From: Clostridiales bacterium 38-18
GTDB lineage: Bacteria; Bacillota; Clostridia; Peptostreptococcales; Acidaminobacteraceae
Length of the DNA: 64,000 bases
Assembly (NCBI GenBank): GCA_001897605.1
Contig: MKTL01000024.1
Coordinates: 1 to 64,000, forward strand
Reading direction: 5' to 3'
Shown: positions 1 through 8,008 of the stretch, piece after piece
Position numbering within the stretch: the first letter of the stretch is position 1
Layout: every line of letters starts with the position of its first letter
The notes under the pieces: generated by a model
Seen by the model: the letters and a program-made list of their open reading frames with translations, nothing else
Told to the model about the DNA's origin: nothing
Databases searched by the model: none
Made by a program: the position numbers and the translations under genes

Positions 1-415
1 TGTTATAAGAAGGTGTTTGCTTCTCCAATTGAATTTTGGAAATGAAACCTCTCCCAATAACTAACCATTGCATCCTAAACTTAGATCGCAATAAAATAAC
101 CCTGTTCTTTTGATCTTTTGATCTTCTATTATCTTTTGAACTTATTTCTTTTCGCTTTTTACCACTAGCTTAATTTAAAATCATCTTACTTTAATGAGCC
201 AAGTACCGCTTCACTCTATGTAACTCAACCCACACTTTCTTATAACGTTCTTGCAGTCCCTCGTAGCGTAAGTTGCGAGGACTGTGTGTTATCTGATGTC
301 CGTTTTGAGCGTTAGCGATTTTGTTCTTCAACTATCAAAGCGGAACATTCTACTTTTCTTACAATATAACTTAACAATTGCTTTTATCAATAATATAAAA
401 TCCTTGTCGCTTATT

Positions 416-670
416 CGAGCGTCAGCGAGTTGTGTCTTTCGAGCGCAAGCGAGTTGTCTCTTTCGAGCGTCAGCGAGTTTGTCTCTTCCGAGCGTCAGCG
501 AGCTTGTCCCTTCACGAGCGTCAGCGAGCTTATCTTTTCTCAAGCGTCAGCGAGCTTGTCCCTTCACGAGCGTCAGCGAGCTTATCTTTTCTCGAGCGTC
601 AGCGAGCTTGTCCCTTCACGAGCGTCAGCGAGCTTATCTTTTCTCGAGCGTCAGCGAGTTTGTCTTTTTC
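416..670. repeat. Ten-copy tandem array of 24-26 bp units
   Basis: Ten units start at 416, 440, 464, 489, 515, 541, 567, 593, 619 and 645. Each begins with CGAGCGTCAGCGAG or a one- to two-base variant (CGAGCGCAAGCGAG at 440, CAAGCGTCAGCGAG at 541). From 489 the units are 26 bp and alternate between two tails (TTGTCCCTTCA and TATCTTTTCT types), giving a 52-bp higher-order repeat. Early units are 24-25 bp and less regular. There is no spacer diversity, so this is a tandem satellite and not a CRISPR. Confidence 0.93.
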
Positions 671-842
671 GATTGAACATTTTGACCCTTCGCCTCTTAT
701 AAGTTGAATAAAATCCTTCGATATGCACCATCACTTATTTCTTTATTTTACTTCAATTAGCTAACTGACTTAACAATATTAGTATTAATACAATGTCTCA
801 TTTGATTCATAAGTCAAATTTCGGATATCAGATAACTATACA

Positions 843-906
843 AACCCTGTACTACACACAAAAATAATACATACGTTAAGAAAACCTAAGACTGTATTAC
901 AGGGTT
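843..906. repeat. Inverted repeat downstream of the first GNAT gene
   Basis: A 14-base arm at 843-856 is complementary, with one mismatch, to 893-906, and the two enclose about 36 AT-rich bases. It lies 88 bases past the stop of the minus-strand acetyltransferase at 994. There is no clear run of T on the minus strand after the stem, so a terminator role is only a guess. Confidence 0.5.
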
Positions 907-993
907 ATTTATATTCTGAGTATATAATGCACTCACTTCGATTTTATATACAATAACCCCTTCATAATTAAAAAAATCACTAACACCCAAACA

Positions 994-1515
994 CTATAGA
1001 ATTTGATATTCCATTTTGTATATAGATCTATTTACACCTTCAAAAATAATCTCCGATTTCTCCGTAGTAACAAATCCCATCGATTCCCAGAACTTCAGTG
1101 CACTCTCATTTTCTATGAGTACACCTATTTTTATTTTCTCACCACTATCTTTTTTGACCATTTTGATTATTTCATGAATTATGTACTTACCTAATCCATT
1201 TCGTCTTGCTTTTGAATCTATCAACAGAAGTCCAATATACCAAGTGCCATTTTGAGGGTAATTTCTTATAAGATCTACAAAACCAACCAAATCTTCTGCT
1301 ATATTAAAGATCCCTAAATTGATTTTGTCTTCAAAAGTTTTATTAGGTGGTAATACCATTAAAAATTCTTGTGCCTCATTGCCAGTTGCAGGTTTACCTT
1401 GAGAAATCAAGAAATAATCAACACAAGAATTACATAATTCTTGAATTTTTATCTGATCATTATGTGATACATCTTTAATAATGAAGTTTTTATATTCATT
1501 GTAGTTACTTATCAT
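994..1515 (-). CDS. GNAT-family N-acetyltransferase
   Basis: A 173-residue acetyl-CoA dependent N-acetyltransferase. The acetyl-CoA pyrophosphate loop (motif A) is visible as RRNGLG within LLIDSKARRNGLGKYI, preceded by the usual beta-4 strand and followed by an ENESALKFWESMGF segment typical of motif B. The substrate cannot be told from sequence. The ribosome binding site is weak (GGA about ten bases before the ATG). It lies 41 bases downstream of another acetyltransferase gene and is probably co-transcribed with it. Confidence 0.85.
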   Translation of the reverse strand: MISNYNEYKNFIIKDVSHNDQIKIQELCNSCVDYFLISQGKPATGNEAQEFLMVLPPNKTFEDKINLGIFNIAEDLVGFVDLIRNYPQNGTWYIGLLLIDSKARRNGLGKYIIHEIIKMVKKDSGEKIKIGVLIENESALKFWESMGFVTTEKSEIIFEGVNRSIYKMEYQIL

Positions 1516-1556
1516 AATACAATTCCAATCTTTAATTAAAATAAGAGTTCACTTTT

Positions 1557-2081
1557 TCATTTAGATGACATTAAATCATAACCATACACATATTCATCAT
1601 AATAAATGCTAGTTCCCGATTTGTTAAAAACGCCTTCCCTTTCAACTCTAAATCCCAACTTATTTAAAACAGCATTTGAACCGATGTTTTCCTTGGCTAC
1701 TGATGCAGTTATTTTTTCGCCACCATTTACCGTGCAAAACTCTATCAAACTCGATATCATTTCTGACGCAAATCCTTGTTTCCAGAAATCCTTATGAATA
1801 CAATACCCTAAATCCCAAACTTTATTGTCGTCGCTTGGCACTAAACTACAGGTTCCAATATATGCGCCTGTATCCTTTGAAATAGCCACCATATAATGGC
1901 ATCCATCATATATTTCGACATTCTCTTTCCATGATGAGTAGATGGCACCAGCTTTATCACGTGGCGGATCTGAAAGGTACTTTCCCATTTCTTCATCTAG
2001 CCATATATCTAGGCAAAAGTCAGCGTCCACTTTTTTTGTGCTACGGATAGTCAATCGTTCTGTATTGATTTGATTTATCAT
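1557..2081 (-). CDS. RimJ/RimL-type GNAT acetyltransferase
   Basis: A 174-residue GNAT protein of the RimJ/RimL branch. It opens with the characteristic INTERLTIR start and carries the acetyl-CoA loop as FWKQGFASEM, followed by an NIGSNAVLNKLGFR segment. Members acetylate N-terminal or small-molecule amines; the target here is unknown. A good site, AAAGGAG, sits nine bases before the ATG. It is first in a pair with the GNAT gene at 994, in an accessory cluster of small modifying enzymes. Confidence 0.88.
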   Translation of the reverse strand: MINQINTERLTIRSTKKVDADFCLDIWLDEEMGKYLSDPPRDKAGAIYSSWKENVEIYDGCHYMVAISKDTGAYIGTCSLVPSDDNKVWDLGYCIHKDFWKQGFASEMISSLIEFCTVNGGEKITASVAKENIGSNAVLNKLGFRVEREGVFNKSGTSIYYDEYVYGYDLMSSK

Positions 2082-2164
2082 AATTATGCTCCTTTGGATG
2101 ATAACTCTTATTTTGAAAAGGATCTATTGTCTGAAGCATTTGCATAACAATTACAATTACTATT

Positions 2165-2620
2165 TCAGTATACATGTTTTTTGATATAATCCATCAAAAT
2201 CGGCCTAATAGTATGACTTATGTTCTTAGGCAACTCATTTGCATCAAAAAACCTTGCAGCTCTGCCTTCCGTCTTTTCTACTATGATCTCTCCTGTGAAA
2301 TCAGAACAAATGTAAGCAGCGGTTACATTATAGACTTCATTACCATCTGGATACTGATAATATAGCTCTGGTCCAGAATAGACATTTAAAAGCTCAAGTT
2401 CACCACAAACTAAGTTAATTTCTTCATACACTTCTCGACGGGCAGTATCCTCAAGACTTTCCTTAAGTTCCATTGCGCCACCAGGTAATCCCCACCAATC
2501 ACGATCTGTTCTATGATGCAATAGGATTTCATTCTTATCATTAACGAGTATCACACATGCACCACACATGATTATAGGTTGTGTACCGATGTACTTTCTA
2601 AGATTTGATATATAATCCAT
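2165..2620 (-). CDS. Nudix hydrolase
   Basis: A 151-residue Nudix-family pyrophosphohydrolase. The Nudix box runs from G48 to L70 and fits G-x5-E-x7-REUxEE-x-G-U with E54, R62, E63, E66 and E67 in place; the last Gly is replaced by Asn69. The approach LLHHRTDRDWWGLPGG is like that of ADP-ribose or nucleotide-sugar Nudix enzymes, but the substrate cannot be assigned. The start is supported by AAAGGA upstream of the ATG. It stands alone between repeat-rich spacers. Confidence 0.92.
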   Translation of the reverse strand: MDYISNLRKYIGTQPIIMCGACVILVNDKNEILLHHRTDRDWWGLPGGAMELKESLEDTARREVYEEINLVCGELELLNVYSGPELYYQYPDGNEVYNVTAAYICSDFTGEIIVEKTEGRAARFFDANELPKNISHTIRPILMDYIKKHVY

Positions 2621-2747
2621 ATCGTCAAAGATCCTTTCTGTAAGTTATTATATTAAATCAATCATTCAACTCAATTATTATTTCTAAATATGCTTGTTCA
2701 TTTAGACTTCTTTTTTTATGATTTTTCAATCAAGAATCTTTTTTTAA

Positions 2748-2873
2748 GCTTCATCATTTATGCTTCATCATTTATGCTTCATCATTTATGCTTCATCATT
2801 TATGCTTCATCATTTAAGCTTTTTCTTCTACGCTTTTTCTTCTACGCTTTTTCTTCTACGCTTTTTCTTTTAT
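2748..2873. repeat. 14-bp tandem repeat, two unit types
   Basis: Nine head-to-tail 14-bp units. Five are GCTTCATCATTTAT-like (2748-2817) and four are GCTTTTTCTTCTAC-like (2818-2873). Both types start with GCTT. The array fills the spacer between the Nudix gene and the deoxyribosyltransferase-like gene and ends six bases before the latter's stop codon. Confidence 0.95.
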
Positions 2874-2878
2874 GTTTA

Positions 2879-3271
2879 TCACTTTTGATCCTTCAACAAA
2901 AGCGCTATCAATTCATCTAAAGTCCCAATACATTGGATGACACCCTCTAAATGATAAAATGTACTCGTCTTATCTAGTTCATTTAACTCATTATTTTCAG
3001 AGTACAAATAAGTTTTAATGCCATTTCCAATTGCGATCCCCAACTCAACATGACTCCCCTTACCAGCTGGCAAAAGTACCACAACAAAATCAGAGTTCTT
3101 AACCGCTTCCAGCTCTTTCATACCAACTTCTCTTAATTGATCTAAGGATGTTAAATGTTTATTCTGTGTCCAATCATAAGTATGAATCAAGCCTTCCTGT
3201 TTCAGCCTTTCACTTACAATCTGCACATTCTTTTTATTATTTAATGTCGATGCTATATAAAACCGTTTCAT
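2879..3271 (-). CDS. Nucleoside 2-deoxyribosyltransferase-like protein
   Basis: A 130-residue protein with the fold signature of the nucleoside 2-deoxyribosyltransferase family. It has an MKRFYIAST start strand, a central SDFVVVLLPAGKGSHVELGIAIG segment matching the DxVxxxxxxGxGTHVELGxAxG core, and Glu76 at the position of the family's catalytic glutamate. Known members swap the base on 2'-deoxynucleosides or hydrolyse the glycosidic bond. Many short members, like this one, have no proven activity, so the substrate is open. It is flanked on both sides by tandem-repeat spacers. Confidence 0.8.
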   Translation of the reverse strand: MKRFYIASTLNNKKNVQIVSERLKQEGLIHTYDWTQNKHLTSLDQLREVGMKELEAVKNSDFVVVLLPAGKGSHVELGIAIGNGIKTYLYSENNELNELDKTSTFYHLEGVIQCIGTLDELIALLLKDQK

Positions 3272-3336
3272 AAATAAATATCACCTCAAAAGTAGAATAC
3301 AAACTATTCCTAAATTTACTATATAATTTTACTATT

Positions 3337-3420
3337 CCTTATTCCCTATTCCTTATTCCTTATTCCTTATTCCTTATTCCTTATTCCTTATTCCTTATTC
3401 CTTATTCCTTATTCCTTATT
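3337..3420. repeat. 7-bp tandem repeat, twelve copies
   Basis: Exactly twelve copies of CCTTATT in a row, one of them changed to CCCTATT at 3344. It lies about 65 bases upstream of the start of the deoxyribosyltransferase-like gene (ATG at 3271) and just beyond the end of the next GNAT gene. The surrounding 3420-3490 is a degenerate C/T-rich tract of similar composition. Confidence 0.96.
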
Positions 3421-3493
3421 CATTTCTCATTTTTTATTTCTCATTTCTCATTTTTTATTTCCTCTTCCTCTTCCTTTTTCAGTTTTCAACGCC

Positions 3494-3967
3494 CTAATCT
3501 CTTTTCCCTTTACCTTCCTTAACCATCAAAACTTCCGTCATACCTTCCGTATAAAATCCCTTAATTTCACATAGACTAACATAACCCAGCCTCTCATATA
3601 GTTGCTTAGCTCTCGTATTCCACGTCCCTACCAACAGCATTATCTTTCGATAGTCTGGGACAATTTCCTCTTCCAAATATTTCATGAGCCGTTTGCCATA
3701 GCCTTTTCCACGGCTGTCAGTAGCGACAGCCAAAATGTGTATATAGGGATGAATACCAAATGCACCCTCTAGTTTATAGATTAAAACTGCCACGCATTTC
3801 TTATTTTGATCCTCAGCGATTACGATGCTTACTTGAGCCAACTCTGTTCGAATCATTCTCTCAATTTTCCCTTTATCATGTTTGAAATAAAGCGATCCCA
3901 AATCAGAATCATCGATAATTGCTACCATAGCGTCTATATCATTTTCAGTTGCTTTTCTAATATGCAT
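3494..3967 (-). CDS. GNAT-family N-acetyltransferase
   Basis: A 157-residue GNAT enzyme. The order is an MHIRKATENDIDAMVAII start typical of the fold, a beta-4 strand (YIHILAVATDS), the acetyl-CoA loop RGKGYGKRLMKYLEEE, and a motif B segment NTRAKQLYERLGYV. The acceptor is unknown. The gene ends in a Lys/Glu-rich tail. It lies 22 bases downstream of the recombinase gene on the same strand and may be read from the same transcript. Confidence 0.88.
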   Translation of the reverse strand: MHIRKATENDIDAMVAIIDDSDLGSLYFKHDKGKIERMIRTELAQVSIVIAEDQNKKCVAVLIYKLEGAFGIHPYIHILAVATDSRGKGYGKRLMKYLEEEIVPDYRKIMLLVGTWNTRAKQLYERLGYVSLCEIKGFYTEGMTEVLMVKEGKGKRD

Positions 3968-3989
3968 AACCCCTCCAAATGTTTATAGA

Positions 3990-5117
3990 TCAAAGCCCAA
4001 GCTGATCCAGCGGATTCACAATCCCCATCAGCGATTTATTGGAAACATGTGTGTAAATTTCTGTCGTCTTTGAATGCGAATGCCCCAGTAGCTCTTGGAT
4101 ATATCTCAAATCAACACCCGACTCAAGTAGGTGCGTAGCAAACGAATGGCGAAGGCTGTGGAAGCTGACGATTTTCGTGATGCCCGCCTTCTTACAGCTG
4201 GTATTAAAGACAGCTTGAAGTGTCCTCTCTGAGATTGGTCCGGTTCCCTCTTGATTGAGAAATAGGTACTCATACGGATGATAGACATTTATGTAAGAGC
4301 GAAGCTGCTGTGCCAACTTACCCGAAAGTGGCACCATTCGATCCTTGCGTCCCTTGCCCTGTGCAATCAAAATCATCTGACGCTCATAATCAATATCAGA
4401 AAGCTTAATCGCAGCCACCTCACTCACACGCATACCACAGCTGTACCCCATCATGAGCTCGGTTTTATGCTTAAGATTCTCTGTTGCTTGAAAAATCAAA
4501 GAAATCTCCTGCTTGCTTAGAACCTTAGGCAGCTTTTTTTCCGTTTTCGGACGTAGGATTCCCATGATCTCCTGTTCATTGAAACTCCCAACAATCCTCA
4601 AATGATGCTTAATCGCATTGATGGCTTGATTCACATACGCATGACTACACCCCTTTTCCTCAAGTAAAAAAAGAAGGTATGCGTTCACATGCTCCGCCTC
4701 ACAACTCAGCTCCATTTGATATAAAAACCGCCTCAAATGCGACAAGTAGCCATCGATGGTCTTCGGACTATAACCCTTTCTCACCAAACGCTCAGACAAC
4801 TGCTTCACATGATATTCCACCTCTTCCTCAAACTCAGCTTTGTAGTAAGGCACATTTTTAGGAAGCTGCGCTTCTTTCTCCTTTGGGTTGTATTGCAAAG
4901 CTTTAGCATTAGAATACTTTCGATGCGTCGCATAGGAAATTCGTTCTGCATACTCCTGCTTGAACATCACAAGTGCCGTAAACTTCTCTACGGGAAACTC
5001 CCAAACCCTAGTCTCTGGTTGCCATCTACCGCCACCAATTTTCTTAAGCCCATTAATCAGAACTTCATCATAAGCCAACTTAACGCGTAAAACATCATCC
5101 ACATGAATAATTTCCAT
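3990..5117 (-). CDS. Tyrosine recombinase (XerC/D-like integrase)
   Basis: A 375-residue site-specific recombinase. The catalytic set is complete: Arg230 in GYSCGMRVSEVA, the Lys of QGKGRKDR, His320 and Arg323 in HSLRHSFATHL, His346 in LLGHS and Tyr355 in TTEIYTHVS. A SAM-like N-terminal core-binding domain (about 95-185) precedes the catalytic domain. An additional 85-residue N-terminal segment with a GGGRWQPETRVWEFP motif is unusual for Xer proteins. An in-frame TTG lies 12 bases upstream, but the ATG at 5117 sits five bases behind GGAGG and is preferred. It lacks the extra insert of integron integrases. It has no phage genes around it, so it may be a solitary chromosomal recombinase or an accessory-region remnant. 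Confidence 0.92.
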   Translation of the reverse strand: MEIIHVDDVLRVKLAYDEVLINGLKKIGGGRWQPETRVWEFPVEKFTALVMFKQEYAERISYATHRKYSNAKALQYNPKEKEAQLPKNVPYYKAEFEEEVEYHVKQLSERLVRKGYSPKTIDGYLSHLRRFLYQMELSCEAEHVNAYLLFLLEEKGCSHAYVNQAINAIKHHLRIVGSFNEQEIMGILRPKTEKKLPKVLSKQEISLIFQATENLKHKTELMMGYSCGMRVSEVAAIKLSDIDYERQMILIAQGKGRKDRMVPLSGKLAQQLRSYINVYHPYEYLFLNQEGTGPISERTLQAVFNTSCKKAGITKIVSFHSLRHSFATHLLESGVDLRYIQELLGHSHSKTTEIYTHVSNKSLMGIVNPLDQLGL

Positions 5118-5246
5118 ACTGACCTCCAAATTTTGTAAACTGATTTGAAGTCAGTATATCATATTTTACATTTATTGGTAATTGTATTGTGTGCTAAAAT
5201 TCTATCAGTTAAGATAATAGTTAGACAGACGGTTCAATCCTTTAAC

Positions 5247-5438
5247 CTATTTTTTATAAATTAATGCCACAAATAAATGACTTTTTTCACCGGGAACACG
5301 GTACATTCCAATTGCATCCAGTTGATGCACACTCATTGCAACAAGCTCATACGCCATTACTTCATTGCAGTTTAATCCTTCCGCTTCAAAGATATCCAAA
5401 CCTGTTTTTTCCTTTAAAGCCTTGATTTTTCCACTCAT
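5247..5438 (-). CDS. Small hypothetical protein (63 aa)
   Basis: A 63-residue open frame with plausible codon use and a soluble, mixed alpha/beta composition, MSGKIKALKEKTGLDIFEAE at its start. No family recognised. It has no good Shine-Dalgarno sequence and the ATG at 5438 is the first start after an in-frame stop. It is isolated between the recombinase and the RidA-like gene. It may be real or a chance frame. Confidence 0.5.
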   Translation of the reverse strand: MSGKIKALKEKTGLDIFEAEGLNCNEVMAYELVAMSVHQLDAIGMYRVPGEKSHLFVALIYKK

Positions 5439-5603
5439 ATTTCTAATTTCATTTGTTTTATGTAAACCGAGTCATTGGAAGGCGAAGCACGTTTTCACAC
5501 TAATATCATTATAACATTTTTACCAGTTGATTACAGCGTAATTTGCGGTAAGAATGACAGAATATTACAGTCGCTGCTTTATGCGTTTATCGTATAAATT
5601 ATC

Positions 5604-5634
5604 AAAAAAAATCCTCAGGCACAGCGCCTGAAGA
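5604..5634 (-). terminator. Rho-independent terminator after the RidA-like gene
   Basis: Read on the minus strand, a nine-pair stem (5626-5634 with 5612-5620, one G-U pair) closes a five-base loop and is followed by seven T. It lies about 65 bases after the stop at 5700 and would end the 9044-5700 gene run. Confidence 0.85.
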
Positions 5635-5699
5635 CTTTTCACAAGTAAGTTTGTGGCTAGATTGTGGCAAGATTGTGACGAGATACTGGCTAAATAAAA

Positions 5700-6245
5700 C
5701 TACTTTATCGCAACAACAACCTCAATTTCCACTTTTTGATTGGGATAGCCTAGGACTGTGACACCGTGGAGTGTGCTCGGCGCGTCATGTTCACCCATAA
5801 ATGCTTCATAGGCGTGCCATGCTTCGACGAGATCGTCACGGTCTTGAGTCGCTACGAGGACCCGCGTGTAGGCGATGTCTTTTAAAGTTGCGCCGATTTG
5901 AGCTAAGACAGACTGAATGTTTTCGACGCAAAGTGTTGCTTGCTCGCCAATGCTTAGGTTTTCTGGTACCTTCCCATCGCGATCCAAAGGACATGCCCCT
6001 GCTAGATGATAGATTTTAGAGCCTTCTGCGATTTCACTCGCATAAGCATAGCTAACATCGGCCAAATTTGAATTTCTGAGTAGTTTTATGTTTTGGTTTA
6101 TATTATAGTCTTCGTTATGATTTTCGGTATAGTTTTCTTTATGGTTTTCATTATGCTTTTCATTTTGCTTTTTATTTTGCTTTTTATTTTGGTTTTCATT
6201 ATGTTTTTCATTATGGTTTATCTGCTGATCCAAATTGTGTGACAT
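5700..6245 (-). CDS. RidA/YjgF-like protein with repeat-derived N-terminal tail
   Basis: Residues about 60-181 match the RidA/YjgF fold (YASEIAEGSKIYHLAGACPLDRDGK..., VENIQSVLAQIGATLKDI, ending KVEIEVVVAIK), whose best known members deaminate reactive enamine/imine intermediates. The arginine that binds the substrate in RidA is absent: the PAR-like position reads PSTLHG, so enamine deaminase activity is doubtful. Residues 1-55 are a low-complexity tail rich in Asn, Lys, His, Glu and Gln, encoded by imperfect 6-bp repeats. The tail is probably translated, because the only good ribosome binding site (AGGAGG, five bases before the ATG at 6245) precedes it. It follows the SnoaL-like gene by 30 bases. 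Confidence 0.88.
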   Translation of the reverse strand: MSHNLDQQINHNEKHNENQNKKQNKKQNEKHNENHKENYTENHNEDYNINQNIKLLRNSNLADVSYAYASEIAEGSKIYHLAGACPLDRDGKVPENLSIGEQATLCVENIQSVLAQIGATLKDIAYTRVLVATQDRDDLVEAWHAYEAFMGEHDAPSTLHGVTVLGYPNQKVEIEVVVAIK

Positions 6246-6275
6246 ATGTGCCTCCTCTGTTTCACCGCTATCTCT

Positions 6276-7007
6276 TTACCAGTTAGAATCAAGTCGCATT
6301 TGCCACTTAGGGCTTTCAACTGCGTCACATTGGTCATCGCATTTTTCCCAAATGGCGAGGTATTGATCACCGAGTCCATTGGTCATCCATGTCCCCAACT
6401 CAAAGATGCGATTTTCATTTACAGGGAAACTATAAATTGCTGAAAGGCTTACCGAATAGCGCTCATCATCCATATAACTGTAAACCTTTTGGAGGTTTTC
6501 CCGTCCACTATACAGCGTACCTCTATTAAAGTAATGACAATCCTCAGTATACAAGGTGCGAATCAGTTCAACTGCGCCTTTTTCTGATGCAATATTTGCC
6601 CAAGTTTCTCTAGCCGTATCTAATTCTGTCAAGAAATCGATTGGCATATCTTTGACTGTGCATGCACTGATGACCTCAATTTCACGGCACCATGTTGTTT
6701 CAAAATACCGCCATACCGTTAATGTCGCATACGTTTCCCCATTAGAAAATTGAAAGCGTCCGATTTCGAATATCAAGTCAGGTGTTTGATTAATCTTCAC
6801 TTGCTTTAGAATCTCACGTTCTGACATTTCACCTTTTGTTTCTATTAGCGTCTGATAGGTCTTTAAAAATTCCGCAGCACCTTGCTTAACCGCTTCCCTT
6901 TCATAAAAAAGCACAACACCTTCAACTAAGCCAATGTTTGAAAGTTCACCTTGGTTCATGAGTTTCATCCAATCCTCAAATGTCGTTAAAAGTTCTGTCT
7001 TAATCAT
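6276..7007 (-). CDS. SnoaL/NTF2-like domain protein
   Basis: A 243-residue protein that looks like two NTF2-like (SnoaL-like) alpha+beta cone domains in tandem. The first half has an FYEREAVKQGAAEFLKTYQTLI helix and WRYF strand; the second has TARETWANIASEKGAVELIRTLYTEDCHYFNRG and SGRENLQKVYSYMDDE. NTF2-like proteins of this type bind or isomerise small molecules, but no catalytic residues can be assigned here. AAAGGAGA precedes the ATG. It sits between the methyltransferase and RidA-like genes and is likely part of the same MarR-controlled run. Confidence 0.65.
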   Translation of the reverse strand: MIKTELLTTFEDWMKLMNQGELSNIGLVEGVVLFYEREAVKQGAAEFLKTYQTLIETKGEMSEREILKQVKINQTPDLIFEIGRFQFSNGETYATLTVWRYFETTWCREIEVISACTVKDMPIDFLTELDTARETWANIASEKGAVELIRTLYTEDCHYFNRGTLYSGRENLQKVYSYMDDERYSVSLSAIYSFPVNENRIFELGTWMTNGLGDQYLAIWEKCDDQCDAVESPKWQMRLDSNW

Positions 7008-7090
7008 AATCGTCTCCTTTTAAGTGGGTGTCATCATGTTAAAGATTCCAATTGATAAAGCACATCAAAATACGTGCATCTACTGATATA

Positions 7091-8008
7091 TTACCATTTT
7101 TCCACAACGAAGCAAAGCGATTTGGAGGCTTCGTTGTAAAGGTCGCCGGCTACGTTTGAGTAGTACGCGCTTAGCTTTAGTCCTGCTGATTCGATTTCCT
7201 GTTGCAATCTTGCCACCGTGAAGCTTCTGTCCCAAACGCGAATGACATCAACCTGATCCATTTCATCGATGATGACATACTGATCTAAGTAGACATCATC
7301 CTCATACAAGAAATGAGAGAAGAGACAGAGATGCGGACCATCCTTATAAAAGCCTGAGGCATTTTCTGCATACCAGCTATGCGATTCCTTAAGTGGTTCG
7401 TATTGGTATGGTGTGAAGACGTCGAAAATCAGTTTGCCACCTGGCTTTAGAGCACGCTTGATGTTTTCTAAAAGGGTTTGCCTCTGTTCTGGCGAAAGTA
7501 CGCTATAGTCGCAGTAGATCAATATCGCCCAGTCGTAAAGCCCCTCATCCTTGAGTTCAAGATAGCTCTCATTGCGATAGTTGATATGTAGGTTGTTTGA
7601 GACAGCATCTTCTTTTGCATAATTGATTGAGTTCTCTGATATGTCGACACCAGTGACTTCATAGCCGAGCTTTGCCAATCGAGAGGTATACATCCCAGGA
7701 CCACAGCCAAAGTCGATCACCTTTGGTGCGGCCTCTACAGGTGAAAGCGTTGAAAGCCATTTCACAGAACGGTCAATAAACTGATGATTTCGACTTGCAG
7801 CATCATTGTCTGGTGCTAAATGAGCCTCGAGCATGCCTTTCGCTATATGTGGATCCTCCCAAAGTTGGATGGTTCCAGTTGCATAAAGTTCTGGTTTTTG
7901 AGCGTATTGCATCAGAAGTTTAAAAACAGATGCGTTTGAGTTTGCGTTTACATTTACGTTTGCGTTTACATTTACGTTTGCGTTTGACGTAGCTGTTTTG
8001 ATAATCAT
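7091..8008 (-). CDS. SAM-dependent class I methyltransferase
   Basis: A 305-residue class I methyltransferase. Motif I is VIDFGCGPGMYTSRLAKLGY, with the acidic motif II end VTGVDIS, and motif IV/post-I regions DWAILIYCDYSVL and LKPGGKLIFDVFTP. The substrate is unknown. Residues 7-27 are a short repeat of Asn with Ala or Val encoded by alternating 6-bp units (7937-7984) and look like a microsatellite expansion. The start ATG overlaps the stop of the upstream MarR gene as ATGA and has AAGGAGG four bases upstream, so translation is probably coupled. Confidence 0.9.
   Translation of the reverse strand: MIIKTATSNANVNVNANVNVNANSNASVFKLLMQYAQKPELYATGTIQLWEDPHIAKGMLEAHLAPDNDAASRNHQFIDRSVKWLSTLSPVEAAPKVIDFGCGPGMYTSRLAKLGYEVTGVDISENSINYAKEDAVSNNLHINYRNESYLELKDEGLYDWAILIYCDYSVLSPEQRQTLLENIKRALKPGGKLIFDVFTPYQYEPLKESHSWYAENASGFYKDGPHLCLFSHFLYEDDVYLDQYVIIDEMDQVDVIRVWDRSFTVARLQQEIESAGLKLSAYYSNVAGDLYNEASKSLCFVVEKW

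Larger units (their letters stand above)
1..993. other. Gene-free stretch with repeats
   Basis: No convincing protein gene is visible. The open frames across about 284-707 come from a 26-bp tandem repeat, whose unit length is not a multiple of three, so all three plus frames stay open with repetitive translations. The stretch also holds a small hairpin at 254-277 (arms around a TAGCGTAAG tip) and a long inverted repeat at 843-906. The rest is AT-rich and looks non-coding. Confidence 0.7.

Noticed and set aside
416-670. CRISPR array
   Set aside because: Units are contiguous, with no unique spacers of constant length, and no cas genes are in the window.
284-707. Overlapping plus-strand frames of 90-130 codons rich in Ser, Arg, Gln and Ala
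   Set aside because: They are all three frames of the 26-bp tandem array; the unit is not a multiple of three and there is no coherent start or ribosome binding site.
3990-5117. Integron integrase with gene cassettes
   Set aside because: The insert typical of IntI between the catalytic blocks is missing and no attC-like sites are visible between the neighbouring genes.
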